Shown: positions 1 through 6,980, counted from the stretch's first letter. The stretch: 12,096 nt of DNA from Clostridia bacterium (GCA_900763355.1 CAAFJY010000170.1:1-12096); one strand, 5' to 3'. Notes: a model not told the origin generated them from the sequence alone. Made by a program: numbers and translations.

Positions 1-85
1 AGCCTCCGCCAGAGAAACCCCGTTGAACCGTCGAAAGCCGCCGAAAATGTTTTGCAAAAACTGGATTGCCGAAAAATATTTCACG

Positions 86-104
86 TTATCGAAAAACGCG
101 ATAA
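86..104. promoter_or_regulatory. Putative LysR-type operator upstream of the importer operon
   Basis: The sequence is an interrupted dyad, TTATCG-N7-CGATAA, and contains the T-N11-A spacing (T89 to A101) typical of LysR-type regulator sites. An almost identical 18-bp sequence lies on the opposite strand at 6963-6980, in front of the deacylase operon, with 16 of 18 bases identical. The centre, near 95, would be about 65 bases upstream of the start predicted from the promoter proposed at 125-153. That is where LysR-type activators usually bind. The shared sequence is seen directly; the identity of the regulator is inferred from the LysR gene lying between the two operons. Confidence 0.55.
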
Positions 105-124
105 TCGTTAATCAAAATCTGTGA

Positions 125-153
125 TTCCCAAAAGGCCTTTCTTTTTGTAGAAT
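125..153 (+). promoter_or_regulatory. Candidate sigma-70 promoter of the importer operon
   Basis: TTCCCA (125-130), a 17-base spacer and TAGAAT (148-153) match the -35 (4 of 6) and -10 (5 of 6) consensus elements. The spacer starts with the perfect 10-bp palindrome AAAGGCCTTT at 131-140. Transcription would start near 160, leaving an untranslated leader of about 87 bases. The weak -35 fits a promoter that needs an activator. GATAAT at 100-105 is an alternative -10 but has no good -35. Confidence 0.45.
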
Positions 154-246
154 ATAGTCATTACACGGGCAAAAAAGGAACCGAAGTTGTGCGATTTCAC
201 GAAATTGCGCCGAAAGTTGCCCAAATATGAAAAGGAGGCACCCTCT

Positions 247-1755
247 ATGAAAAAGAAAGGCATCGCCCTGCTGCTGATCAGCGCCCTTCTGATCTCGATC
301 CTGGCCGGCTGCGGCAAGACCAACACCGATGACAGCTCCGATGGCGAGCGCACCGATGTGCGGATCTATTGCGAAGGTGTCTGGACCAGCCTGGATCCCC
401 ACGGCGTGGGCTGCACGTCCTACACCAACATGTACCTGGAAAACCAGCTCTACGAGCCCCTGGTCTATGTCAACGATCAGGGTGAGATCGAGCCCCTGCT
501 GGCCACCGAGTGGTCCGCCAGCGAGGATGGACTGGCCTACACCTTCCAGCTGCGGGAGGGGGTCAAGTTCCACAACGGCGAGACCATGACCTCCGCCGAC
601 GTGGTCTACAGCTTCGAGCGCTGTATGTCCCAGGCTCCCCTGGAGACCTATTACGCCCCCATCGACCATGTGGAGGCCAGCGGCGACAACACCGTCGTCT
701 TTACCCTGAAATACGCCTTCGCTCCCTTTGTCTCCTATCTCTTCAACATCCCCATCGTCAACAAAACCTTTGCCAGCGAAAACGCCCTCCTCACCGCCGA
801 ATGCGGCACGGGCCCCTATGTGCTGGACAGCATCGACCTGAACACCGAGTGCAAGATGACGGCCTTCCCCGACTATTGGCGGGGCGAAGCCTCCATCAAG
901 ACCGCCGTGTTCAAGGCCGTCACCGAGGCGACCACCGCCGCCGTCTCCTTTGAGAGCGGCAGCCTGGATTTCATGATGTGCTACAACGTCTCGTCCTATG
1001 CCCCCCTGGCCGATTCCGGCAAGTACAACACCTATCTGGCCCCCACCTTCCACACGGCCTTCATCGCCCTGAACAACGGCGTGGAGCCCCTGAACAACAA
1101 GCTGGTGCGCCAGGCTCTGAGCTATGCCACCGACCGGGAGACCATGATCACCATCGCCTACGAGGGTCTGGCCCAGCCCACCTACCTGATGGCCAACACC
1201 AGCTCCTTTGGCGTGAGCCAGGACCAGTTCTACAACCATTATGAATACGACCTGGAAAAGGCGAAAGCGCTCCTGGCCCAGGCGGGCTATCCCGATGGGC
1301 TGGATCTGGGGACCATGACGGTCATCAGCGGCTCCTATCACGAAAAATATGCCCAGGTCTGGCAGCAGAGCCTGAGCGAGATCGGCGTCAAGATCGAGCT
1401 GGTGGGCTCGGAGTCGGCCACCTCGGACTATTCCAACCACACCTATACCACCTGCACCATGGGCGAGGGCTTCACCAGCGACTTTGCCTACTGCTCCATG
1501 TTCTATACCGGCGACAACGGCATGGATTATCACAACGACCGGGTCACCGAGCTCTTTGACCAGGCGGCCAAGGAGCTGGACGACACCAAGCGGATGGAAT
1601 ATTACAGCCAGATCATCGACATCATCTATGACGAGTGCCCCAACATCCCCATCTTCAACAAAGAGGTCCCCTGGGTGTGGAACAAGAACCTGAACGCCCA
1701 GCCCCACTTTGACTCCGGGCACCCCTATTATGTCTATGAGATGAGCTGGAACTGA
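247..1755 (+). CDS. Peptide-type ABC transporter substrate-binding lipoprotein (SBP family 5)
   Basis: Extracellular lipid-anchored receptor of a peptide/nickel-type ABC importer (502 aa, normal for the family). Residues 1-22 form a lipoprotein signal peptide: MKKK, a leucine/isoleucine-rich core, then lipobox LAGC with Cys22 as the lipidated residue. The family signature follows near residues 85-115: ATEWSASEDGLAYTFQLREG, then VKFHNGE. The start at 247 is chosen because AAAGGAGG (231-238) lies eight bases upstream and the signal peptide begins there; an in-frame ATG at 187 would bury the signal. It is first of five genes, followed by a hairpin and then the permeases. Substrate cannot be read from the sequence: di/oligopeptides are the family default, and the linked deacylase suggests D-residue-containing or N-acylated compounds. 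The family call is secure, the ligand is not. Confidence 0.93.
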   Translation: MKKKGIALLLISALLISILAGCGKTNTDDSSDGERTDVRIYCEGVWTSLDPHGVGCTSYTNMYLENQLYEPLVYVNDQGEIEPLLATEWSASEDGLAYTFQLREGVKFHNGETMTSADVVYSFERCMSQAPLETYYAPIDHVEASGDNTVVFTLKYAFAPFVSYLFNIPIVNKTFASENALLTAECGTGPYVLDSIDLNTECKMTAFPDYWRGEASIKTAVFKAVTEATTAAVSFESGSLDFMMCYNVSSYAPLADSGKYNTYLAPTFHTAFIALNNGVEPLNNKLVRQALSYATDRETMITIAYEGLAQPTYLMANTSSFGVSQDQFYNHYEYDLEKAKALLAQAGYPDGLDLGTMTVISGSYHEKYAQVWQQSLSEIGVKIELVGSESATSDYSNHTYTTCTMGEGFTSDFAYCSMFYTGDNGMDYHNDRVTELFDQAAKELDDTKRMEYYSQIIDIIYDECPNIPIFNKEVPWVWNKNLNAQPHFDSGHPYYVYEMSWN

Positions 1756-1792
1756 GCTTCTCTCTCCCCGGGCATCCCGGGACCCCTTTTAC

Positions 1793-1826
1793 GAGACGGC
1801 GTTGGGCAAACCAACGCCGTCTCTTT
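1793..1826 (+). terminator. Intercistronic hairpin (attenuator or mRNA stabiliser)
   Basis: A perfect 13-bp stem (GAGACGGCGTTGG at 1793-1805 with its complement at 1811-1823) encloses the 5-base loop GCAAA and is followed by only three T residues. It lies in the 114-base gap between the binding-protein gene and the first permease gene. Such hairpins commonly protect the upstream message or partly terminate, so that the binding protein is made in excess over the membrane components. The short T run argues for leaky termination or 3'-end stabilisation over full termination, and no other promoter is evident before the permease. Confidence 0.75.
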
Positions 1827-1869
1827 CCAAAAAACACCTGTTCATTCACGGTAGTCAGGAGGAAAAGCC

Positions 1870-2802
1870 ATGCTGCGATATGTCCTCAAACGCCTGCTGC
1901 TGCTCATCCCGGTGCTGCTGGGCGTTTCCTTCATCATTTTCACCATCATGTCTCTCCAGCCGGGGGACCCGGGGCGGATGATCCTGGGGTCCAGCGCCTC
2001 CCAGGAGGCGGTGGATATGCTCAACCACCAGCTGGGGGTGGACCGGCCCTTTTTCACCCGGTATTTCAGCTATCTCTACAACGCGGTGGTCCACCAGGAC
2101 CTGGGGACTTCGTACCGCACGTCCCAGCCGGTGATCAACGACATCCTCTCCCGCATCGGGACCAGCTTCCGCATCGCCTTTAACGGCATCGCCATGGCGG
2201 CGGTCATCGGCATCCCCATCGGGGTGCTGTCGGCGGTCAAGCAGTATTCCGCCATCGACAATTTCTCCCGTATCACGGCCATGCTCATGGCGGCCATCCC
2301 GCCCTTTTGGCTGGCGATGATGCTGGTGCTGGTCTTTGCCCTCAAGTTGGGGTGGCTCCCGCCCGACGGCATCGACAGCTGGAAAAACTTCATTCTGCCC
2401 ATGATCACCCTGGGTCTGCCCTATTCGGGCACGCTGCTGCGCATGACCCGCTCTACCATGCTGGAGACCATCCGCGCCGACTATATCCGCACCGCCAAGG
2501 CCAAGGGCGTGCCGGAGGGGCGCATCATCTTCCACCACGCTCTGCAGAATGCCCTTTTGCCCATCATCACCGTGATGGCCACCTCCTTCGGCGGCCTTCT
2601 GGGCGGCGCGGTCATCACCGAGACGGTCTTTTCCATGCCCGGTCTGGGGACCATGATCGTCACCAGCATCCGGCAGCGGGACACCCCCAGCGTCATGGGC
2701 GCCACCATCTTTCTGGCCTTTATGTTCGGGATCATCATGCTGGCAGCCGACCTGCTCTATGCCTTTGTGGATCCCCGGATCAAGGCCAAATATTCCAAGT
2801 GA
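1870..2802 (+). CDS. dppB: Peptide ABC transporter permease, DppB/OppB type
   Basis: Inner-membrane permease subunit (310 aa) that forms the translocation pore with the following gene. The N-terminus MLRYVLKRLLLLIPVLLGVS is the hallmark of the DppB/OppB family: a first helix followed by the LQPGDPGR segment and a periplasmic stretch. About five further hydrophobic segments follow, for example around residues 105-125, 135-160, 175-190, 235-255 and 275-295. The cytoplasmic coupling (EAA-type) loop that contacts the ATPases is IRTAKAKGVPEGRIIFHHAL, followed by NALLPI. AGGAGG at 1857-1862, seven bases upstream, sets the start. The gene ends 12 bases before the partner permease. It could equally be named oppB; substrate specificity is not in this subunit. 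Confidence 0.94.
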   Translation: MLRYVLKRLLLLIPVLLGVSFIIFTIMSLQPGDPGRMILGSSASQEAVDMLNHQLGVDRPFFTRYFSYLYNAVVHQDLGTSYRTSQPVINDILSRIGTSFRIAFNGIAMAAVIGIPIGVLSAVKQYSAIDNFSRITAMLMAAIPPFWLAMMLVLVFALKLGWLPPDGIDSWKNFILPMITLGLPYSGTLLRMTRSTMLETIRADYIRTAKAKGVPEGRIIFHHALQNALLPIITVMATSFGGLLGGAVITETVFSMPGLGTMIVTSIRQRDTPSVMGATIFLAFMFGIIMLAADLLYAFVDPRIKAKYSK

Positions 2803-2814
2803 GGAGGGACGAGC

Positions 2815-3690
2815 ATGAACGAACCGAACACAACCGCCGTCAAAAAGAAAAACAAGTTCGCCGAGGTGTGGAAGCGCCTGTGCAAAAACACCGGCGCGGT
2901 CATCGGCATGGTCATCATCCTGATCTTTGTGCTGGGGGCGGTCTTTGCGAACCTCATCCGGCCCTATGACCTGGTCATCCGCCAGGAGGCGGCCATCCGT
3001 CTCGATCCCCCCTCGGCCGAGCATTGGTTCGGCACCGACGCCTATGGCCGGGATGTCTTTGCCCGGGTGCTCTACGGCAGCCGCATCTCTCTGTCCATCG
3101 GGTTCTTTACCGCGGCCTTTTCCCTCATTTTCGGCGGGATTTTGGGGGCGGCGGGGGCCTATTACGGCGGCCAGGTGGACAACATCATCATGCGGGTGAT
3201 GGATATGTTCACCGCCATCCCCGGGACGCTGCTGGCCCTGGCCATCGTGGCGGCTCTGGGGACCAGTATGGTCAATCTCCTCATCGCCATCACCATCTCC
3301 AGCATCCCCGGCTTTGTGCGGCTCATCCGCTCCACCGTCCTCACGGTGGTGGAATCGGACTATGTGGAGGCGGCCCGGGCCTGCGGCACGGGGGACGCCC
3401 GGATCATCCTGCGGCACATCCTGCCCAACGCCATCGGCCCCATCATCGTCCAGACCACCACCAGCATCTCGGATATGATCCTCACGGCCTCCGGCCTGTC
3501 CTTTATCGGCATGGGGGTCCAGGCCCCCACCCCGGAGTGGGGCGCCATGATCTCGGAGGCCCGGGAGTTTTACCGGCAGAAGCCCTATCTCGTCATCTTC
3601 CCCGGGGTGTGCATCATCCTCACCGCCCTGTCCTTCAATCTCATCGGCGACGGGCTCCGGGATGCCCTGGACCCCCGGCTCCGGGACTGA
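2815..3690 (+). CDS. dppC: Peptide ABC transporter permease, DppC/OppC type
   Basis: Second inner-membrane permease (291 aa), partner of the preceding one. A cytoplasmic N-terminal tail of about 30 residues (KKKNKFAEVWKRLCKNTG) precedes the first helix. The OppC-type signature HWFGTDAYGRDVFARVLYGS follows, then RISLSIG, near residues 70-96. The EAA coupling loop is EAARACGTGDARIILRHILP, then NAIGPI, and the protein ends in the usual GDGLRDALDPRLRD. The ribosome binding site GAGGAGGG (2801-2808) overlaps the upstream stop codon, which implies translational coupling with dppB. The ATPase gene begins 28 bases downstream. The family assignment is secure. Confidence 0.94.
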   Translation: MNEPNTTAVKKKNKFAEVWKRLCKNTGAVIGMVIILIFVLGAVFANLIRPYDLVIRQEAAIRLDPPSAEHWFGTDAYGRDVFARVLYGSRISLSIGFFTAAFSLIFGGILGAAGAYYGGQVDNIIMRVMDMFTAIPGTLLALAIVAALGTSMVNLLIAITISSIPGFVRLIRSTVLTVVESDYVEAARACGTGDARIILRHILPNAIGPIIVQTTTSISDMILTASGLSFIGMGVQAPTPEWGAMISEAREFYRQKPYLVIFPGVCIILTALSFNLIGDGLRDALDPRLRD

Positions 3691-3717
3691 GGGCGCTGTG
3701 AAAGGAGCGAGCGATCT

Positions 3718-4698
3718 ATGAGCGAAAAATTGTTGGAAGTCAAAGACCTGACGGTGGTCTATAAGGGCGATCATGAGCTCGTCCGCGCCGTCAACGGCAT
3801 CAGCTTCGATCTGGCCCCCGGCGAGGTCATCGGCCTGGTGGGGGAGACCGGCGCGGGCAAGACCACCACGGCCCTGTCCATCCTCCGTCTCCTCCCCGAC
3901 AAGGTGGGGCTGGTCACCGGCGGGAGCATTCTGATGGACGGGGAGGATCTCCAGGCTCTCCCGGAGGTGGCCATGCGGGACATCTACCGCGGCCAGCGCA
4001 TCTCCATGATCTTTCAGGACCCCATGACCTCTCTCAACCCGGTCCTCCGGGTGGGGGAGCAGATCGCGGAGGCCCTCATCTACCACAACACCGAAAAAAA
4101 GACCCGCGCCGAGATCGAGCAGCGGGTGGAGGAGACGCTGGAGCTGGTGGGCATCCCCAAGAGCCGGAAAAACGATTATCCCCACCAGTTTTCCGGCGGG
4201 ATGAAGCAGCGGGTGGTCATCGCCATCGCCCTGGCCTGCGAGCCCGATCTCCTCATCGCCGACGAGCCCACCACAGCCCTGGACGTCACCATCCAGGCCC
4301 AGGTGCTGGCCATGATGAGCGAGCTGCGGGAAAAGCTCAACACCGCCATGATCATGATCACCCACGATCTGGGCATCGTGGCCCAGATCTGTGACAAGGT
4401 GGCCGTCATGTATGCCGGCGAGCTGGTGGAGCAGGGGACGGTGGAGGACATCTTCACCCCCGGGAAGCACCACCCCTATACCGAGGGGCTCTTCGGCTCC
4501 ATCCCCAACCTCAATGTGGAGACCGACCGCCTGACCCCCATCGAGGGGATGCTCCCCGACCCCACCGACCTGCCCCAGGGGTGCTATTTCTCGCCCCGGT
4601 GCGGAAAATGCATGGAAATTTGCAAAAAAGAGCACCCCCAGGAGACCGAATGGAACGGGCACCGCATCCGGTGCCATCTCTTCCGCCAGGACAAGTGA
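3718..4698 (+). CDS. dppD: Peptide ABC transporter ATPase, DppD/OppD type
   Basis: Cytosolic ATPase (326 aa) that drives import as a heterodimer with the next gene product. In order: Walker A GETGAGKTT (residues 42-50), Q-loop FQDPMTSLNP (99-108), signature FSGGMKQR (158-165), Walker B DLLIADEPTTALD (177-189) and switch His in MITHDLGI. All catalytic residues are intact. The C-terminal oligopeptide/dipeptide extension contains QGCYFSPRCGKCMEICKKEH, with cysteines at 289, 295, 298 and 302 and a further one at 319. In some DppD proteins the equivalent conserved cysteines hold an iron-sulfur cluster; that is possible here but unproven. AAAGGAG (3701-3707) precedes the ATG by 10 bases. Its stop codon overlaps the next ribosome binding site. 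Confidence 0.94.
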   Translation: MSEKLLEVKDLTVVYKGDHELVRAVNGISFDLAPGEVIGLVGETGAGKTTTALSILRLLPDKVGLVTGGSILMDGEDLQALPEVAMRDIYRGQRISMIFQDPMTSLNPVLRVGEQIAEALIYHNTEKKTRAEIEQRVEETLELVGIPKSRKNDYPHQFSGGMKQRVVIAIALACEPDLLIADEPTTALDVTIQAQVLAMMSELREKLNTAMIMITHDLGIVAQICDKVAVMYAGELVEQGTVEDIFTPGKHHPYTEGLFGSIPNLNVETDRLTPIEGMLPDPTDLPQGCYFSPRCGKCMEICKKEHPQETEWNGHRIRCHLFRQDK

Positions 4699-4703
4699 GG
4701 AGG
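4697..4703 (+). promoter_or_regulatory. Ribosome binding site that decides the dppF start
   Basis: GAGGAGG sits directly against an ATG at 4704 (spacing zero) and six bases before a second in-frame ATG at 4710. Normal spacing favours 4710. The site overlaps the dppD stop codon (4696-4698), consistent with translational coupling of the two ATPase subunits. Confidence 0.75.
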
Positions 4704-4709
4704 ATGGAT

Positions 4710-5687
4710 ATGGAACAAAAGCAAGTCCCGCTGCTGGAAACACGGAACCTTAAGAAATATTTCAAGGTGAAAAACGGCTTCCTCCACGCGGTGGACGACA
4801 TCAGTCTCCGCATCGACCAGGGGCACACCCTGGGTGTGGTGGGGGAGTCCGGCTGCGGAAAATCCACCCTGGGGCGGACCATCCTGCGGCTCATCGAGCC
4901 CTCGGCCGGGGAGATCCTCTTCCAGGGGAAGGACATCACCAAATGCAGCAAAAAGGAGATGCGGGCCTACCGCTCCCAGATGCAGATCATCTTCCAGGAC
5001 CCCTATTCCAGCATCAACCCCCGGCTGTCGGTGTCGGAGATCATCGCCGAGCCCATGATCGTCAGCGGGCAATACCGCTCCCGGGCAGAGATCGGGAAAA
5101 AGGTGGAGCAGCTCATGGACACCGTGGGCCTGGCCTCCCGGCTGTACAACGCCTATCCCCACGAGCTGGACGGCGGCCGCCGCCAGCGCATCGGCGTGGC
5201 CCGGGCTCTGGCGCTGGACCCCAAGTTCGTGGTGTGCGACGAGCCGGTCTCGGCCCTGGACGTGTCCATCCAGGCCCAGATTTTGAACCTGCTGATGGAT
5301 CTCCAGGATGCCCTGGGGCTGACCTATCTCTTCATCACCCACGACCTGAGCGTGGTCAAGCACATCTCTGACGAAATCGCCGTTTTGTATCTGGGCCAGT
5401 GCATTGAAAAAGCCCCCTCCCGGGAGCTTTTTGCGAACCCCATGCACCCCTATACCAAGGCGCTTCTTTCGGCCATCCCCGTCCCCGATCTGAGCATGCG
5501 GAGCAAAAGGGCCCACATCATCCGGGGCGAGGTCACATCCCCCATCGATCCCAAGCCCGGCTGCCGCTTCGCGGCCCGGTGCGAGCACGCCTGTCCGGAA
5601 TGCACCGGTGCGGACCCGGCCTTCCGGGAGCTGTCTCCGGGACACTGGTGCGCCTGCCCCATGGCGGAAAAGCTGGCTGTCAGGTGA
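4710..5687 (+). CDS. dppF: Peptide ABC transporter ATPase, DppF/OppF type
   Basis: Second ATPase of the importer (325 aa), with Walker A GESGCGKST (residues 45-53), Q-loop IFQDPYSSINP (94-104), Walker B FVVCDEPVSALD (173-184) and switch His211 in FITHDLSVV. The ABC signature reads LDGGRRQR (153-160) where LSGGQRQR is canonical, so the signature serine is aspartate and the glutamine arginine. I believe this variant recurs in related clostridial proteins. The C-terminal oligo_HPY region has PGCRFAARCEHACPECTGAD with cysteines at 285, 291, 295 and 298. The 4710 start follows from ribosome-binding-site spacing; an ATG at 4704 adds only Met-Asp. It is last in the operon, with no hairpin terminator after it, and its final eight bases overlap the convergent regulator gene. 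Confidence 0.93.
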   Translation: MEQKQVPLLETRNLKKYFKVKNGFLHAVDDISLRIDQGHTLGVVGESGCGKSTLGRTILRLIEPSAGEILFQGKDITKCSKKEMRAYRSQMQIIFQDPYSSINPRLSVSEIIAEPMIVSGQYRSRAEIGKKVEQLMDTVGLASRLYNAYPHELDGGRRQRIGVARALALDPKFVVCDEPVSALDVSIQAQILNLLMDLQDALGLTYLFITHDLSVVKHISDEIAVLYLGQCIEKAPSRELFANPMHPYTKALLSAIPVPDLSMRSKRAHIIRGEVTSPIDPKPGCRFAARCEHACPECTGADPAFRELSPGHWCACPMAEKLAVR

Positions 5688-6618
5688 GGATGGGATCGGG
5701 CTCGCTTCCGGCCACGGCATAGAGCCGCCGGAGATAGGTCCGGGCCAGGGGCGTGAGGGACCAGCCCCGCCGCCGCACCCAGATGGTGTCGTAGGAAAAA
5801 TCCGTCCCCAAAATGTCCAGCACCCGGATGTCCTTGTAAAACTGGGTGGCCTGATAGGCCGAATCGGTGTGGATGCCGATGAAATAGGCCGGGGTCTGGG
5901 CGAGAAAATTGTGAAAGCTCCCGGTGTCGCTGATGGTGATCAGACCCATCCGGGGGAAATAGGCGTCCTCCAGGTCAAAAAGCTCCCGGGAGAGGGCCTG
6001 ATCCTCCGACGCATAGCACAGGCGGGGGTAATAGGCCAGCTCCGCCAGGGGGATGGTGCTCTCGGCGCTGTCATAGCGGGGGTGGTGGGGGCCGATCATG
6101 CAGCGGTTCTGGTCCACCCGGACCAGGTGCCCCTCCAGCTTACGGCTTTCCAGATAGGCAAAGGTCCCTTGACGGGAGATGGACGGGGTGACGACGATCC
6201 CCAGGTCGGAGCTCTGGTCCAGTACATCGGCGAGCACGTTCTTCGTGCCCTTTTCCGTAAAGCGGAACTCGGTATAGGGGCTGGCGTTTTCGGTGCAGAT
6301 CATGGTGAAGACCGACCCCGCGTACCGCAGGAACTGGGAGGAGATGCGCAGCCGGTTGTTCCCCGGCGGGGCGGCGCTCTGCAGCAGACCGTCATAGATC
6401 TCCAAGATCTTCTGCGCGGCCTCCAGGAACTGCACGCCAAAGGCCGTGGGCGTGATGCCGCTGTGGGAGCGCTTGAGCACCGGCTGGCCCAGCTCCTTTT
6501 CGGCGGCCTGGATGGCGGCGCTGAGCCCGCTCTGGGAGATATAGAGCTTTTCCGACGCCTTGTTGATGGAGCCGCAGGAAAGCACCTCCACGATCTGGCG
6601 AAGCTGGCTGATCTTCAT
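5680..6618 (-). CDS. LysR-family transcriptional regulator
   Basis: A DNA-binding regulator of normal LysR length (312 aa). The N-terminal winged helix-turn-helix is clear: MKISQLRQIVEVLSCGSINK, then ASEKLYISQSGLSAAIQAAE and KELGQPVLKR, with the recognition helix around residues 28-46. The rest, from about residue 90, has the length and character of a LysR effector-binding domain. The start at 6618 is set by AGGAGGT (complement of 6626-6632) seven bases upstream; a longer in-frame extension would run into the palindromic element. It is divergent from the deacylase operon and convergent with the importer operon, so it is the natural candidate to control both. The near-identical T-N11-A dyads at 87-104 and 6963-6980 support that. 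The inducer is unknown. Confidence 0.92.
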   Translation of the reverse strand: MKISQLRQIVEVLSCGSINKASEKLYISQSGLSAAIQAAEKELGQPVLKRSHSGITPTAFGVQFLEAAQKILEIYDGLLQSAAPPGNNRLRISSQFLRYAGSVFTMICTENASPYTEFRFTEKGTKNVLADVLDQSSDLGIVVTPSISRQGTFAYLESRKLEGHLVRVDQNRCMIGPHHPRYDSAESTIPLAELAYYPRLCYASEDQALSRELFDLEDAYFPRMGLITISDTGSFHNFLAQTPAYFIGIHTDSAYQATQFYKDIRVLDILGTDFSYDTIWVRRRGWSLTPLARTYLRRLYAVAGSEPDPILT

Positions 6619-6750
6619 GACAGAGACCTCCTGACACCGTGGTTGGGGGAAAACGGACGAAAATCGGCAAAACGGACTGTTACCCTCGATGGACAAGGGC
6701 AAATACGGTTTTTCGGGGCGGAAACCGCGCCCAGCTTCGTTTTCCTCATG

Positions 6751-6768
6751 GCCGGGCGACAGCCCGCC
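6751..6768. repeat. Small hairpin in the left half of the palindrome
   Basis: GCCGGGC (6751-6757) and GCCCGCC (6762-6768) pair around the loop GACA with one C-C mismatch. It is the left counterpart of the hairpin at 6864-6883. Confidence 0.55.
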
Positions 6769-6863
6769 TGCTTCGTCAGCCTCCCCGGACATGATTTCCG
6801 CTCCCGAAAAACTCCGCCGGACTTTCCAGCGAGCAAAAATCGGGGCTGGCGAGGAAGAGACGA

Positions 6864-6883
6864 CGGTGGGCCGTCGCCCACCG
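6864..6883. repeat. Small hairpin in the right half of the palindrome
   Basis: CGGTGGGC and GCCCACCG form a perfect 8-bp stem with loop CGTC. Read on the minus strand it corresponds to the left hairpin, with loop GACG against GACA. One stem pair is T-A here and C-G in the left copy, so pairing is kept while the bases differ. Confidence 0.6.
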
Positions 6884-6962
6884 AGGACGATGACGATGCC
6901 CAGCGCAGATTTTTTGCCGCTGGAAAGCGTGTCTGCCCTTGTCCATCGAGGGTAATATCAGT

Positions 6963-6980
6963 TTATCAGGTTTTTCGATA
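6963..6980. promoter_or_regulatory. Putative LysR-type operator upstream of the deacylase operon
   Basis: Read on the minus strand the sequence is TATCGAAAAACCTGATAA, differing at only two central positions from the site at 87-104 in the importer leader. It keeps TATC-N9-GATA and the T-N11-A spacing (T6966 to A6978). It begins only eight bases from the right end of the palindromic element and ends 58 bases before the deacylase ATG, so it probably overlaps or adjoins the promoter. A possible but weak promoter is TTGTCC (6939-6944), 17 bases, TTTATC (6962-6967); if that is real, binding here would cover the -10 element. Confidence 0.55.

Larger units (their letters stand above)
6680..6955. repeat. 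276-bp imperfect palindrome with 22-bp perfect inverted ends (MITE-like)
   Basis: The outer 22 bases are exact inverted copies: 6680-6701 begins TTACCCTCGATGGACAAGG, and 6934-6955 reads the same on the other strand. Short ACTG/CAGT extensions lie outside (6676-6679 and 6959-6962). Inward, the two halves stay recognisably related but diverged, and the symmetry centre TCCGCCGGA (6813-6821) falls at the midpoint. Each half contains its own small hairpin (6751-6768 and 6864-6883). There is no transposase or convincing gene inside, and no clear target-site duplication. It fills most of the gap between the regulator and the deacylase operon. Options are a non-autonomous mobile element, a long structured RNA, or a regulatory palindrome; I favour a MITE-like origin. 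Confidence 0.7.

Noticed and set aside
32..220. Repeated CGAAA pentamers in the importer leader (near 32, 42, 70, 90, 200 and 211)
   Set aside because: The motif is short, spacing is irregular and A-rich leaders give such hits readily; only the copy within the shared dyad has outside support.
1855..4743. Very long minus-strand open frame (962 codons) opposite the permease and first ATPase genes; similar antisense frames at 112-1722 and 6958-8682
   Set aside because: High GC with strong third-position bias removes stops from the antisense frame. The plus-strand genes show clear family motifs, ribosome binding sites and operon spacing, and the antisense translations are low-complexity Gly/His/Asp-rich.
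6689..6955. 88-codon open frame inside the palindrome
   Set aside because: It follows the inverted-repeat sequence, has no convincing ribosome binding site and resembles no protein I know.
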